Below are positions 18,591 to 27,907 of a stretch of 64,000 nucleotides of DNA, piece after piece (positions within the stretch are counted from its first letter, which is position 1; the number at the start of each line of letters is the position of its first letter). The stretch comes from UBA11996 sp964394975. GTDB taxonomy: Bacteria > Chloroflexota > Dehalococcoidia > Lucifugimonadales > UBA826. The notes under the pieces were generated by a model. The model made no database searches. It was not told where the DNA came from and saw nothing but the letters and a program-made list of their open reading frames with translations. The position numbers were made by a program, and so were the translations under genes. The stretch spans positions 11,395 to 75,394 of the forward strand of contig CAYMZR010000002.1 in assembly GCA_964394975.1 (NCBI GenBank), read 5' to 3'.

Positions 18591-19811
18591 CTAAACAGCT
18601 TGGCTGTCTGCGGATTCTAGGACAATTTCCGCATAGTAATTGGATACTATTTGCGCAGTAAAATCCCAACTTAAGGAGCATGACTTCTTTAGAGCTTGTT
18701 CAGCCATAAACCCATTTAAATCTTCATTTTGTAATAAGACTTCTATCTGACCAGCGAAAGCTTCTGGGCAGCGCCAAGGAATAAGATACCCTGTGGACCC
18801 ATGGTCAACTATTGAAGGTATTCCCCCCACCCTAGAGGCCACGACTGGGGTTCCACATGCCATTGCTTCTATAGCTACGAACCCCAAACTTTCGTAATGT
18901 GAAGGTAAGACAAAAACATCTGCAGCACTGTAATAAGTCCTTAGTTCATCATGTGCGATCGGTCCTGTAAACATCACCTTTTTGATCAATCCAGTTTCTT
19001 GGACTAAGGATTTGATAGACCTTAAATATTTATCTCCTTCATCAGCTCCTCCGACAATATAAAGTAAAACATCCTTTTGTGTGGCGATCGAGGATACCGC
19101 CTTCACCAAAATTTCAAGACCTTTAATAGGATCAATTCGACCCACAAAAAGGATCATCTGAGTGCCTTTAGGTATATTTAATTCATCTCTCGCAACATCA
19201 CTATCGCAAGGATAAAACATTTCTAGATCTATACCAGGTGGCACAACGGCGATCTTATTTGTAAATTCTCCATACAATTGTCGGATATCTTGGATCTCTT
19301 TTTGCGTCAACACAAAAATTCCATCGGTACTGTCCATCAACCTATATTCTGAATCACTTCTGGAGAAATGTTCTTCCCCAACTGTGAGAGCTCTCAATTT
19401 GGTCTTTGCCAAAGTGTGGAAGGTAATCACATGAGGGATTTTCCATGATTCGGTCAGTAAATCGCCAATCAACCCTGAAAGCCAATAATGGCTATGCAAT
19501 ATGTCCAAGTCTACTCCTTCGTGGAGCATATAGGTTTGCAGGTTCCTAGAAAACTCAAAGACTAAATTGATAAAGTCATCTTTGGATACTTCCTGATCTC
19601 CGCCATTTATGTGCACAAGTTTTGATCTCGCTCCGATGTTAAATTCGACATCTTCTTGAAAGTCATGTTTACGAGTAAAAACATAGACTGTATGTCCAAT
19701 CGAATCTAGGCTTCTAGCGAGATTGTCAAGGTATACATTCATTCCCCCCGCATCTTTTTCTCCAAGATTGGCCATCGGGCAAGTATGAAAACTAACTAAT
19801 CCTATTATCAT
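18591..19811 (-). CDS. GT4 glycosyltransferase, MshA/sucrose-phosphate-synthase-like
   Basis: A 406-residue retaining GT-B glycosyltransferase. The start, HTCPMANLGEKDAGGMNVY, closely matches the MshA (inositol-phosphate N-acetylglucosaminyltransferase) N-terminus. The nucleotide-sugar site has FVGRIDPIKG and PSHYESLGFVAIEAMACG with the E-x7-E pair. It is last in a minus-strand operon after thrC, folE and an acyltransferase, with a 12-base gap. A mycothiol-like role would need MshB/MshC, which are not seen here; polysaccharide synthesis is the alternative. Confidence 0.82.
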   Translation of the reverse strand: MIIGLVSFHTCPMANLGEKDAGGMNVYLDNLARSLDSIGHTVYVFTRKHDFQEDVEFNIGARSKLVHINGGDQEVSKDDFINLVFEFSRNLQTYMLHEGVDLDILHSHYWLSGLIGDLLTESWKIPHVITFHTLAKTKLRALTVGEEHFSRSDSEYRLMDSTDGIFVLTQKEIQDIRQLYGEFTNKIAVVPPGIDLEMFYPCDSDVARDELNIPKGTQMILFVGRIDPIKGLEILVKAVSSIATQKDVLLYIVGGADEGDKYLRSIKSLVQETGLIKKVMFTGPIAHDELRTYYSAADVFVLPSHYESLGFVAIEAMACGTPVVASRVGGIPSIVDHGSTGYLIPWRCPEAFAGQIEVLLQNEDLNGFMAEQALKKSCSLSWDFTAQIVSNYYAEIVLESADSQAV

Positions 19812-19823
19812 TGTTCCATCATG

Positions 19824-20795
19824 TTACCGAGTTATTGTGAGGTCATAAACAGTGCGGTCATTTGCTCCCAAATGGTATTTGTAACGCTCAGTACCTCTAA
19901 GAAAATTATATTCTTTTATGTCCCGTGATATGGCTTCCTGAATGGTTAATGCCTTATTAAGTAGTCCTACGCTTAAGGAAGACTTTTCCGGGTCATAGCC
20001 GCTGTTATATAGAAGATATGTTCCATCGTAGTCAAAGCAAATGCAGCTAGCGACTCTAATCCCATCTACCTCCATAAAAAACAATTTATAATTCCCTAGT
20101 TTTGAAAAATGTAACGCTAAATCAACGAAAAAATCCTTGTTTTCTTGTGTGAGAAATTCGCTCTTATCACCACTGCTCAAAGCCATAAGACGAAAAAAAT
20201 CGTCCATATCTCTTCTCACTGAGTCGTCGCTAATTTCAACAACGTACTGTTTAAAATCTGTGTTGGCTTCCAAGCGTCTTAGTTTCCGTCTCAACTCATG
20301 TCGATCCTTCTTTCTCAACCCAGCTAAATATTCTTCCCAAGAATCAGGCAACCCCATACAAGGAGTGGTATCTGAATTATGTAAGTCGACTGTATGCCCA
20401 TTCTTCCTTGCCATTTCAGGTAAGTACTCTAAAGTAGGGGAACTTTCAGGTATGGATTCTAGACGAAGCGTAACCCAATCCATCTCCAAGAGGTGATCCC
20501 AGGCCATTGAAAAAAATTCCTCGCCACAACCTTGTACAACCGGAAAATCCATATAGTCATATACGTCAGAGTCTCCAATAAATGTTGCTTCTTTATCCTC
20601 CAGTAGTAATGGAAGTATTCCTATAGTTTTGCTTCCCGAGGCCAACACTTTTATTATAGGTTTCGTATCTTTCTTGAACCTTTGCCACCAAGTACCTTGC
20701 CATTGAGGAGTAATAAATATTGTATTCACATAGCAGTCGTTCATTATGTTTGACCAGGTCAATTCAACTTGATCAATATTTTCAAAATAGCTCAT
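19824..20795 (-). CDS. FemAB/BioF2-like acyltransferase
   Basis: A 323-residue protein with the GNAT-related fold of the Acetyltransf_6 (CelD/BcsL, FemAB-like) group. Features are ITPQWQGTWWQRF near the start, KKDRHELRRKLRRLE in the middle and YNSGYDPEKSSLSVGLLNKALTIQ then FLRGTERYKYHLGA at the end. Relatives act in exopolysaccharide or peptidoglycan modification. Here it lies 8 bases after folE and 12 bases before the glycosyltransferase, which favours a joint role with the latter in glycan or small-molecule acylation. Substrate unknown. Confidence 0.75.
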   Translation of the reverse strand: MSYFENIDQVELTWSNIMNDCYVNTIFITPQWQGTWWQRFKKDTKPIIKVLASGSKTIGILPLLLEDKEATFIGDSDVYDYMDFPVVQGCGEEFFSMAWDHLLEMDWVTLRLESIPESSPTLEYLPEMARKNGHTVDLHNSDTTPCMGLPDSWEEYLAGLRKKDRHELRRKLRRLEANTDFKQYVVEISDDSVRRDMDDFFRLMALSSGDKSEFLTQENKDFFVDLALHFSKLGNYKLFFMEVDGIRVASCICFDYDGTYLLYNSGYDPEKSSLSVGLLNKALTIQEAISRDIKEYNFLRGTERYKYHLGANDRTVYDLTITR

Positions 20796-20803
20796 TCCGC
20801 CTC

Positions 20804-21397
20804 TTATGACTTTGACAAATCTATAATTTTTATAAGTTTTTTTACTTCATGAACTTCTCCTCTATGGGCAGAAGTGATTATTTTGCTTTCAGCTTTCTTT
20901 ACCCCTCGCAAAGTCATACACATATGTTCAGCAGACACAAATACGTAAGCAGAACTCGCATTAAGGATACGATAGATAGCATCGACAATTTGAGTGGTCA
21001 GCCTTTCTTGAATTTGTGGTCTTTTAGATAAGACATCTACTAAACGGGCAACTTTACTCGCCCCAACTACTCTGCCATTTGGGACGTATCCAACATGTGC
21101 ATAACCATAAAAAGGAAGAAGGTGATGTTCACATATTGAATTGAAGGCAATATCCGTAAAAGCTATTGGATCTGTATGGTTTTCCTCAAAAAAGACATTT
21201 AAAACCTCTACAGGGTCACATCTCATTCCAGAAAACAAATCCCGATACAACTCTGCCACTCGGTCAGGAGTACTCCTTAGTCCTTCCCTGTCAGGATTGT
21301 CTCCTATTGCCTCTAAAATGTCGCGAACAGCCATGCTGATTTTGCTAGAGTTAAAATAGGCGTCGTTTGAGCTGTCATTTGACTCATTATTGCTCAT
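20804..21397 (-). CDS. folE: GTP cyclohydrolase I
   Basis: Converts GTP to 7,8-dihydroneopterin triphosphate, the first folate step. The 197-residue protein has DNPDREGLRSTPDRV, the zinc and catalytic motif NSICEHHLLPFYG, VARLVDVLSKRPQIQERLT, and a second zinc Cys in SAEHMCM. The ATG overlaps the thrC stop (ATGA), so it is translated in coupling with thrC. Fourteen N-terminal residues rich in Ser/Asn precede the conserved core. Confidence 0.95.
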   Translation of the reverse strand: MSNNESNDSSNDAYFNSSKISMAVRDILEAIGDNPDREGLRSTPDRVAELYRDLFSGMRCDPVEVLNVFFEENHTDPIAFTDIAFNSICEHHLLPFYGYAHVGYVPNGRVVGASKVARLVDVLSKRPQIQERLTTQIVDAIYRILNASSAYVFVSAEHMCMTLRGVKKAESKIITSAHRGEVHEVKKLIKIIDLSKS

Positions 21398-22449
21398 GCC
21401 AGTGACAGCGCATCTTCAACCGATTCAATTCTAGCCTCATATTCCTCTAAGGAGACCGGCTCTATTTCATTCGCGATGTCAGGATCTTTAAGTCCATTGC
21501 CTGTCACTACACATACAATATCCTTATTTTTAAAAGATTCGCCAGCATTAACTCTTTTAAGCAAACCTGCCAAAGAGGCAGCAGATGCCGGTTCACAAAA
21601 AACCCCTTCTTCAGCTGCTAATCTACGATAGGCAGTCAAAATCTCGTCATCATCAACTTTGCCAATAACACCATTTGATTCATTCCGAGCCTTTATAGCC
21701 GATTCCCAACTAGCTGGATTCCCAATCCTAATAGCAGAAGCTACTGTGTGAGGATGGTCCACGATACGTCCGTCAACTATTGGCGATGCTCCTGATGCCT
21801 GGTATCCGTTCATCGCAGGTAGGTTACCTGAAAGCCCCTCTTGTTGGGCTTCAAGAAAACCTTTCCAATATGCTGTAATGTTGCCGGCATTACCAACTGG
21901 AATAAAAAGATGATCGGGGGCTTTTTTCAGTTCCTCAATAATTTCAAAAGACGCTGTCTTCTGACCTTCGATGCGATTAGGGTTTAGGGAATTTACCAGT
22001 TCAACAGGATGTCTTTCACACAACTCACGGGTAATTTCCAAAGCTCTATCGAAATTACCGTCAATTAACGCTATATGGGCTCCATAGGCTACTGCCTGAG
22101 CCAACTTACCTCTAGCTACATTCCCTTTCGGGACAATCAAGGTGGTTCGCAATCCAAGATGAGCTCCATATGCTGCCGCAGAGGCACTTGTGTTACCAGT
22201 GGAGGCGCAAGCTATAGAACGTATCCCTTTTTCCACAGCCTTGGCAACTGCTACAACCATACCTCGGTCCTTGAACGAACCAGTTGGGTTACATCCCTCT
22301 AGCTTAAAAAATAATGCGTTGCACCCTATTTCCTTCGCAATATTCCGCGATTCGACCAACGGAGTATTCCCTTCACCCAGGGTAAAAATTGGGGTTTCAG
22401 AGGTAATGGGAAGGAATTTTTTATAAGTTTCTAGAATACCTTTGCCCAT
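21394..22449 (-). CDS. thrC: Threonine synthase
   Basis: PLP-dependent conversion of O-phosphohomoserine to threonine. The 351-residue protein has TLGEGNTPLVESRN, the PLP lysine in GSFKDRGMVVAV, ASTGNTSASAAAYGA and the phosphate loop PVGNAGNITAYW. Length matches the short bacterial (non-yeast) type. It is first in a four-gene operon with folE, the acyltransferase and GT4. No other threonine gene is nearby. Confidence 0.93.
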   Translation of the reverse strand: MGKGILETYKKFLPITSETPIFTLGEGNTPLVESRNIAKEIGCNALFFKLEGCNPTGSFKDRGMVVAVAKAVEKGIRSIACASTGNTSASAAAYGAHLGLRTTLIVPKGNVARGKLAQAVAYGAHIALIDGNFDRALEITRELCERHPVELVNSLNPNRIEGQKTASFEIIEELKKAPDHLFIPVGNAGNITAYWKGFLEAQQEGLSGNLPAMNGYQASGASPIVDGRIVDHPHTVASAIRIGNPASWESAIKARNESNGVIGKVDDDEILTAYRRLAAEEGVFCEPASAASLAGLLKRVNAGESFKNKDIVCVVTGNGLKDPDIANEIEPVSLEEYEARIESVEDALSLA

Positions 22450-22676
22450 CTTGGAAGGCCGCCATTTCCTTTTGTGCCAACTTGATTATACCTGCCACAG
22501 ACATGATAAATATCTGCAAGTACTCTACAGGAGCAATAGTAGCTAGGCAAGACAAGGTGGTTCAAGAGTTTTTATTTAAATGCCAAATTCTGTATCTTAC
22601 TTTTTCCACCATCTTTACCTTCCAATAGATTAATATTAAGAAGATAGGGTTTTATGGACTGGTAAAGGAAAAATAG

Positions 22677-23918
22677 ATGAATTTACAGCATATCGATTCT
22701 GAAATATCTGATGCGATAAAAAATGAAAAAAGGCGCCAAAAGGATAATATCAACCTAATAGCTTCGGAAAATTACGCTAGCTCAGCCGTGTTAGAAGCTC
22801 AAGGATCGGTGTTCACCAACAAATATGCTGAAGGCTACCCTGGTCGAAGATACTATGGAGGGTGCGAATTCGTTGACATAGTCGAACAGTTGGCGATAGA
22901 GAGGGCAAAATCCCTTTTTAACGCAGACTTCGCAAATGTACAACCGCACAGTGGAGCGCAAGCAAATATGGCTGGATATTTTGCATCACTACAGCCTGGA
23001 GACACCGTAATGGGTATGGGCTTGGACCACGGAGGCCATTTAACCCACGGAAGCCAAGTGAATTTTTCGGCCAAACTTTACAATTTTGTGACATATGGAG
23101 TGGATCGCGAACTCGAAACTATCGACTTTGCAGAAGTAAAAAAACTAGCTGAAGAGAACAAACCAAAATTGATAGTAGCAGGCGCCTCAGCATACACAAG
23201 AACAATAGATTTCAAAGCATTCCAAGAAATATGTGATTTAGTAAACGCAAAACTTATGGTTGATATGGCTCATATCTCAGGTTTAGTGGCCGCTGGGTTA
23301 CATCCATCACCTGTAGAAAATGCTGATATTGTCACGTCCACCACTCACAAAACATTAAGAGGCCCAAGGGGGGGAATAATTTTAGGCAAACCTGAACTTG
23401 GCAAAAATTTGAACAGCGCAGTATTTCCTAATATGCAAGGTGGGCCGTTGGAACATACCATCGCAGCTAAGGCCGTTGCTTTTAAAGAGGCAAAATCAGA
23501 AGGTTTTATAGAATATCAAACTCAAGTGATTGATAACGCCAAAGCGCTAGCAGACACATTGCATAAAGGGGGACTACGCTTGGTTTCAGGGGGCACAGAT
23601 AATCATATGACTCTTGTGGACGTCACACCAATGGGATTATCAGGTAAAGAGGCAGAAGAATCTCTAGGAAGAGCAAACATCGTAATAAATAGAAACGCCA
23701 TACCATTCGACACAAAACCACCTAGACAGGCAAGCGGGATCAGGCTCGGTACCCCTGCTATAACCACTAGGGGAATGAAAACCGAAGAAACCAACAATAT
23801 AGGTACCCTTATTTTAAAAGTACTCCAAAATATCAAAGATCCTAAGGTTGAAAATGAAGTAAAAGAAGAAGTTCTAGATTTAACCAGTCGGTTCCCCGTT
23901 CCGGGTATTGTCAGCTAA
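22677..23918 (+). CDS. glyA: Serine hydroxymethyltransferase
   Basis: PLP enzyme that interconverts serine and glycine and charges tetrahydrofolate with one-carbon units. The 413-residue protein has NLIASENYAS, the YAEGYPGRRYYGG loop, the PLP lysine in STTHKTLRGPRGG, and IRLGTPAITTRGM. AAAGGA lies 7 bases upstream of ATG 22677. The 227-base gap before it, divergent to thrC, holds its promoter, though I see no convincing -35/-10 pair or riboswitch fold. Confidence 0.97.
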   Translation: MNLQHIDSEISDAIKNEKRRQKDNINLIASENYASSAVLEAQGSVFTNKYAEGYPGRRYYGGCEFVDIVEQLAIERAKSLFNADFANVQPHSGAQANMAGYFASLQPGDTVMGMGLDHGGHLTHGSQVNFSAKLYNFVTYGVDRELETIDFAEVKKLAEENKPKLIVAGASAYTRTIDFKAFQEICDLVNAKLMVDMAHISGLVAAGLHPSPVENADIVTSTTHKTLRGPRGGIILGKPELGKNLNSAVFPNMQGGPLEHTIAAKAVAFKEAKSEGFIEYQTQVIDNAKALADTLHKGGLRLVSGGTDNHMTLVDVTPMGLSGKEAEESLGRANIVINRNAIPFDTKPPRQASGIRLGTPAITTRGMKTEETNNIGTLILKVLQNIKDPKVENEVKEEVLDLTSRFPVPGIVS

Positions 23919-23941
23919 CACCGTAAGAGCTAACTGACAAT
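23907..23941. terminator. Weak hairpin between convergent glyA and the 455-residue gene
   Basis: ATTGTCAG at 23907-23914 pairs perfectly with CTGACAAT at 23934-23941 around a 19-base loop. It overlaps the glyA stop and sits between two convergent genes. There is no U tract, so termination is only suggested. Confidence 0.35.
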
Positions 23942-23956
23942 CAGACAAAGCTCCAT

Positions 23957-25324
23957 CTAGGAATCCCAGGGGGTAATTCCTTCCTTTAACGCTTTATAGC
24001 CTTCAAGGAACCCAGGTCTATTCTCTCCATAAATACTGTCAAAGACATCGAGGGCGTTGTCCAACCATTCCTTCAATTGGGTATCCCCGGGATTGGCATC
24101 TAGATATGCATCACGTATCAATACAAAATGGATACGTGGATCGTAAGGTCTTTTGGTCCCCCCCATAGATTCATCACCGTCCAGTAAGCGTAACAACATG
24201 GCATCTGCAGACCCGAGAGTCTGCTCGTGTATAGGCGGGCCATCCATTCGGTGCATGACAGAGGTCATATCTCTTCCATTACCAGTTGTATATCCCATTT
24301 CAGACCATGCATCCCACATGCTGACATCTTTACCGACATGCTGAACCACTTTGTCCCCGAAGGCACGCAAGGGATCCGAAATATCAGCTAACAAGTCCGT
24401 TAATCTATCACCGTCCAGGTCAGTTGCAAGGACTATCGTGTCTCTTTGCTCAATAAGATCCCATATCAACAGACCATAGTTAGTATCTGAAATATGTTGT
24501 TCGACCCGACCTCCCCAATTTTCCATCCCTTCTTTAAAATCAGATGGAAGCAGTGAAACTATCTGGTCTATACGATCTTTATGTTCTTCATATGGGTCTA
24601 CCGCATACCGTCTACCCACCTCAAATTTGGTGTCCTTCAATAACCATGAATGCAGTCCTGCGTTAATTCCATCCTCCATCGCCTGAGTAGGCTTCATCGC
24701 AACACGACCCAAATGTCCGCTATCATTTACCATTTTAAGGAATAGCCTATTGGCGTAGGCCATTTGAACTCCCGGAGTATTCATTTCTGAATGGACAATA
24801 CCCGCTTCATTCACTCCAAATTTATCTTTGTCTTGAGAGTAAGGAAGACAGGGCATGCACCGAACAACAGTAATTGGCCCGTATGGTCTTACGTTGCAGT
24901 AAACCCCAGCTTGTGTTCTCAAAGGCGCATTTCCTGATTTCCCCATCACGACAACCCTGTTCCCATTACCATCATTTACATATGCATCACCCGCAGTGGA
25001 CCATTTAATAGATGTACATGGCATGTTACCAAACCACCCTAATGAAGCGAGTTCGGTGTCATGTCTATATTGTGACCACATAGGTACTGCATAAAAAGGG
25101 AGTCCCAATATATCCGCAGCAGCTATAGTTCCTAGCAATGCATAGGCATCAGTCAAAGAATGTGCCACTGGATTGAGGTTGCTATCATGGTTTCCACCTT
25201 GCCAAACTACTGCGTCCGAATAGCCTTCTGGTCTTACATCTGAAGACTCAAACAGGTCCGAAAGCAAGCCAAGCAAATCTCCTCCACTTGCCTCTGTTCG
25301 AGCAATCGACAGTAAATCAATCAT
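23957..25324 (-). CDS. Unrecognised conserved-looking cytoplasmic protein
   Basis: A 455-residue protein that I cannot place in a family. It is acidic and soluble, with no signal or membrane helix. Notable segments are VWQGGNHDSNLNPVAHSL near residue 41, a CxxC in VRCMPCLPYSQ near residue 160 and VLATDLDGDRLTDLLADI near 285. AGAGGTG precedes the ATG. The start TTEASGG-like region and even codon use suggest a real enzyme rather than a shadow frame. It lies downstream of a ThDP enzyme on the same strand with a 156-base gap. That gap contains CTCCG/CGGAG inverted arms, so co-transcription is uncertain. Confidence 0.7.
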   Translation of the reverse strand: MIDLLSIARTEASGGDLLGLLSDLFESSDVRPEGYSDAVVWQGGNHDSNLNPVAHSLTDAYALLGTIAAADILGLPFYAVPMWSQYRHDTELASLGWFGNMPCTSIKWSTAGDAYVNDGNGNRVVVMGKSGNAPLRTQAGVYCNVRPYGPITVVRCMPCLPYSQDKDKFGVNEAGIVHSEMNTPGVQMAYANRLFLKMVNDSGHLGRVAMKPTQAMEDGINAGLHSWLLKDTKFEVGRRYAVDPYEEHKDRIDQIVSLLPSDFKEGMENWGGRVEQHISDTNYGLLIWDLIEQRDTIVLATDLDGDRLTDLLADISDPLRAFGDKVVQHVGKDVSMWDAWSEMGYTTGNGRDMTSVMHRMDGPPIHEQTLGSADAMLLRLLDGDESMGGTKRPYDPRIHFVLIRDAYLDANPGDTQLKEWLDNALDVFDSIYGENRPGFLEGYKALKEGITPWDS

Positions 25325-25480
25325 CTAGACACCTCTTTTCTAATATATTTTCTTGGTTTATATCTAGGTTAAGAAAACGTCAGTTCTCCGCTATGACGTA
25401 CGGAGCTATTTTCCTGTAACGGTCTATTCACAAAGGGGTCGGTAGTCCAACATTCCTGAGACAACCTGTAACCTTTGTCA

Positions 25481-27124
25481 TTATTCCATTCTTGAACCGC
25501 CCCATGATCTAGATACACCAGCTGCCGTTGGCTCTACCTTCACATTTACGACTGCTGCCTTTCCGCTAGAAAAAGCTCTATCAAGGGCAGGTTTTATTTC
25601 AGCCGGATCCTCGACCTTTTCACCATAACCGTGTAAAGCTTCAGCCATACGATCAAACTCTGTAAAGCCTAATTCTCTACCTGGTTTCCTTTTCCCTGGC
25701 GTTCGAGCTGTCCATCCTTCGTTATTACTTATAACAGTCACTACCGGCAGGTTGTGGCGCACCGCGGTGTCTATTTCCATTGCATTCATTCCCATGGATC
25801 CATCACCATGGAGAACAAGAACTTGCTTATCTGGTTTAGCAACTTGAGCACCTATCCCGTATGGTAATCCAACTCCCATCGTACCCGTCACTCCTGAGTT
25901 TAAACGATGGCCCGGTACATATGTAGATATTGATTGTCTCCCAAAATGTAAAATCTCATTTCCGTCGACAGAGACAATCGCATCTCTATCCAAAAACTCG
26001 TCTATTTCTTTGCAGAGTCTCAAAGGGTGAATCGGTATTTGGTCAGAATTCAACAGTGGGGCGGTTTGAGCCATTCTTTTTTCGTTAGCTTCACGCAATC
26101 CAACTATCCAAGGAGACTCCAAAGCACCTGCGAAGTCAGGGCTCCTTTGCTGAGCTGCTTCCAATAACTGACCCATCACAGCTTTTGCGTCTCCAAAAAT
26201 CCCCATTTCTATGTCTCGGTTATGCCCAAGCTCACCTTCATTTATATCTATCTGAATAATCTTTGCATTGGGAGAAAAGCGCTGCCCGTAATTCATCATC
26301 CAGTTCATCCTAGTCCCAACAACCAAAATCACGTCTGACTCTCTCATGGCAGTAGACCTAGCTCCTTGGAAGGAAACGGCATGGTCCTCCGGAATCAGAC
26401 CCCTGGACATTGGGGCTGTATAGAACGGAATGTTTGTAATATCCACAAAACTTCCCAACTCGGGAGCTGCTCCTGAGAAAAAAGCTCCTCCTCCAGCAAA
26501 TATCATTGGTTTTTCCGCATCCGCTATGAGAGAAATGGCCTTTTCAATGTCTCCGATGGTAGCCACCGGCCTAGTTCGTTCTACAGCCCTAGATGGTGTA
26601 GGCACTGATTCTTCATCTACCTCTTCGTAGAGCACATCTCCACCGCAATCAATGTACACAGGTCCGGGCCTCCCAGTCTGGGATTGCCTATATGCAGTGC
26701 TGACGATTTCCGGAAAACGGGAAGCCATTGTTGGTCTATGCCAGTATTTACATAGAGGCTGCATTATGCCTACCTGATCTACCTCTTGGAAGGTGTCTCT
26801 ACCTATTTCATGAACAGCACTCGCTCCACCTAGAACCACCATGGGAGCGCAATCGATTGAGGCGGTATAAACACCAGTCAATAGATTTAAAGTACCTGGT
26901 CCAGAAGCAGCCATCACCACACTAGGTTTTCCTGTGACACGAGAGTAGGCGTGTGCCGCCATAGCAGCCGCCTGTTCATGCCTGAAATCTATCGTCTTAA
27001 TACCTACATCCTGGCACTCCATTATCGTGTCGAAATTGGGACCGCCCATTAGGTAGAAAAGCGTATCAACCCCTTCTTCTTTTAAGGTTCTAGCGATAAG
27101 ATGATTGCCGCTCACTTTTGCCAT
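25481..27124 (-). CDS. Thiamine-diphosphate-dependent enzyme (acetolactate synthase-like)
   Basis: A 547-residue ThDP enzyme with the three usual domains. The activating glutamate is in DFRHEQAA (E50), the phosphate loop follows as ASGPGTLNLL, and the C-terminal ThDP/Mg motif is HGDGSMGMNAMEID...NN. The family covers acetolactate synthase, benzoylformate decarboxylase, oxalyl-CoA decarboxylase and others. No small regulatory subunit or ilv gene is nearby, so the substrate is undetermined. ATG 27124 is chosen because AGGAGA lies 7 bases upstream; an upstream in-frame start at 27145 lacks a site. Confidence 0.87.
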   Translation of the reverse strand: MAKVSGNHLIARTLKEEGVDTLFYLMGGPNFDTIMECQDVGIKTIDFRHEQAAAMAAHAYSRVTGKPSVVMAASGPGTLNLLTGVYTASIDCAPMVVLGGASAVHEIGRDTFQEVDQVGIMQPLCKYWHRPTMASRFPEIVSTAYRQSQTGRPGPVYIDCGGDVLYEEVDEESVPTPSRAVERTRPVATIGDIEKAISLIADAEKPMIFAGGGAFFSGAAPELGSFVDITNIPFYTAPMSRGLIPEDHAVSFQGARSTAMRESDVILVVGTRMNWMMNYGQRFSPNAKIIQIDINEGELGHNRDIEMGIFGDAKAVMGQLLEAAQQRSPDFAGALESPWIVGLREANEKRMAQTAPLLNSDQIPIHPLRLCKEIDEFLDRDAIVSVDGNEILHFGRQSISTYVPGHRLNSGVTGTMGVGLPYGIGAQVAKPDKQVLVLHGDGSMGMNAMEIDTAVRHNLPVVTVISNNEGWTARTPGKRKPGRELGFTEFDRMAEALHGYGEKVEDPAEIKPALDRAFSSGKAAVVNVKVEPTAAGVSRSWGGSRME

Positions 27125-27219
27125 GCAAAATCTCCTGAAAATCAAAATTAATGAATTAACAGGGGCAAGGTTATCATAGACCCAAAAAAAGCTACAAAAC
27201 TTGAAGTGGGACCAAAAGT

Positions 27220-27885
27220 CTAAATGTGCCGAATAGCCTTTGATGCGGCTTCTTTTTCCGCGCGATTTCTACTAGTACTCTTGCCTGTTGCGATGACTTT
27301 CTCACCAATCAGAACTTCAACGATAAATGTTGGCTTATGTGGAGGCCCATATTTGCGGGCAATTCTGTAATGCGGTGATACTGAAAACTTACTTTGAGTT
27401 ATTGACATCAGTTCAGTTTTTGGGTCATTTTTGCTAGCAATCCTTTGAGAACGTTTGGACATTACATCCAAATTTTCCAATATGAATTCTTTTGCATTTA
27501 GATACCCACGGTCTAAGAAAAAAGCCCCCACCAAAGCCTCAAATGCATTGGCCAAATTGGAGTCTTTATTTCTTCCACCAGAACCTTCTTCACCGTTACC
27601 TAGTAGCAACTGATCCCCTATCCCCAGTTTCCTAGATACTTTCGCTAGGTAATCCCCTTTTACGACACTACTCCTCAAAGTAGTTAATTCTCCCTCATCG
27701 AAATCTGGATATTTTTCATACACAGTTTCGGCTATCACAGCATAAATAACGGCGTCTCCCAGAAATTCAAGGCGCTCATTAGATTCTTGTTTCGGGTTTT
27801 GGGACTCGTTAACCCAGGAGGGATGCCTCATACTCAAATCAAACAAATTTCTATTGGTAAATCTATCCTTCAGATTATGAGGCAT
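27220..27885 (-). CDS. rnc: Ribonuclease III
   Basis: Double-strand-specific RNase for rRNA and mRNA processing. The 221-residue protein has the signature NERLEFLGDAV with the catalytic Asp and Glu, a second acidic cluster in ANAFEALVGAFFLDRG, and a C-terminal double-stranded RNA-binding domain ending SRNRAEKEAASKAI. It starts 22 bases after the DsbA-family selenoprotein candidate on the same strand and is probably co-transcribed with it. Confidence 0.95.
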   Translation of the reverse strand: MPHNLKDRFTNRNLFDLSMRHPSWVNESQNPKQESNERLEFLGDAVIYAVIAETVYEKYPDFDEGELTTLRSSVVKGDYLAKVSRKLGIGDQLLLGNGEEGSGGRNKDSNLANAFEALVGAFFLDRGYLNAKEFILENLDVMSKRSQRIASKNDPKTELMSITQSKFSVSPHYRIARKYGPPHKPTFIVEVLIGEKVIATGKSTSRNRAEKEAASKAIRHI

Positions 27886-27907
27886 CTAATCAATTATCCA
27901 AACGGCT

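Noticed and set aside
22450..22676. Riboswitch or leader in the thrC/glyA divergent gap
   Set aside because: I found no conserved core, tandem stem pattern or terminator-antiterminator pair.
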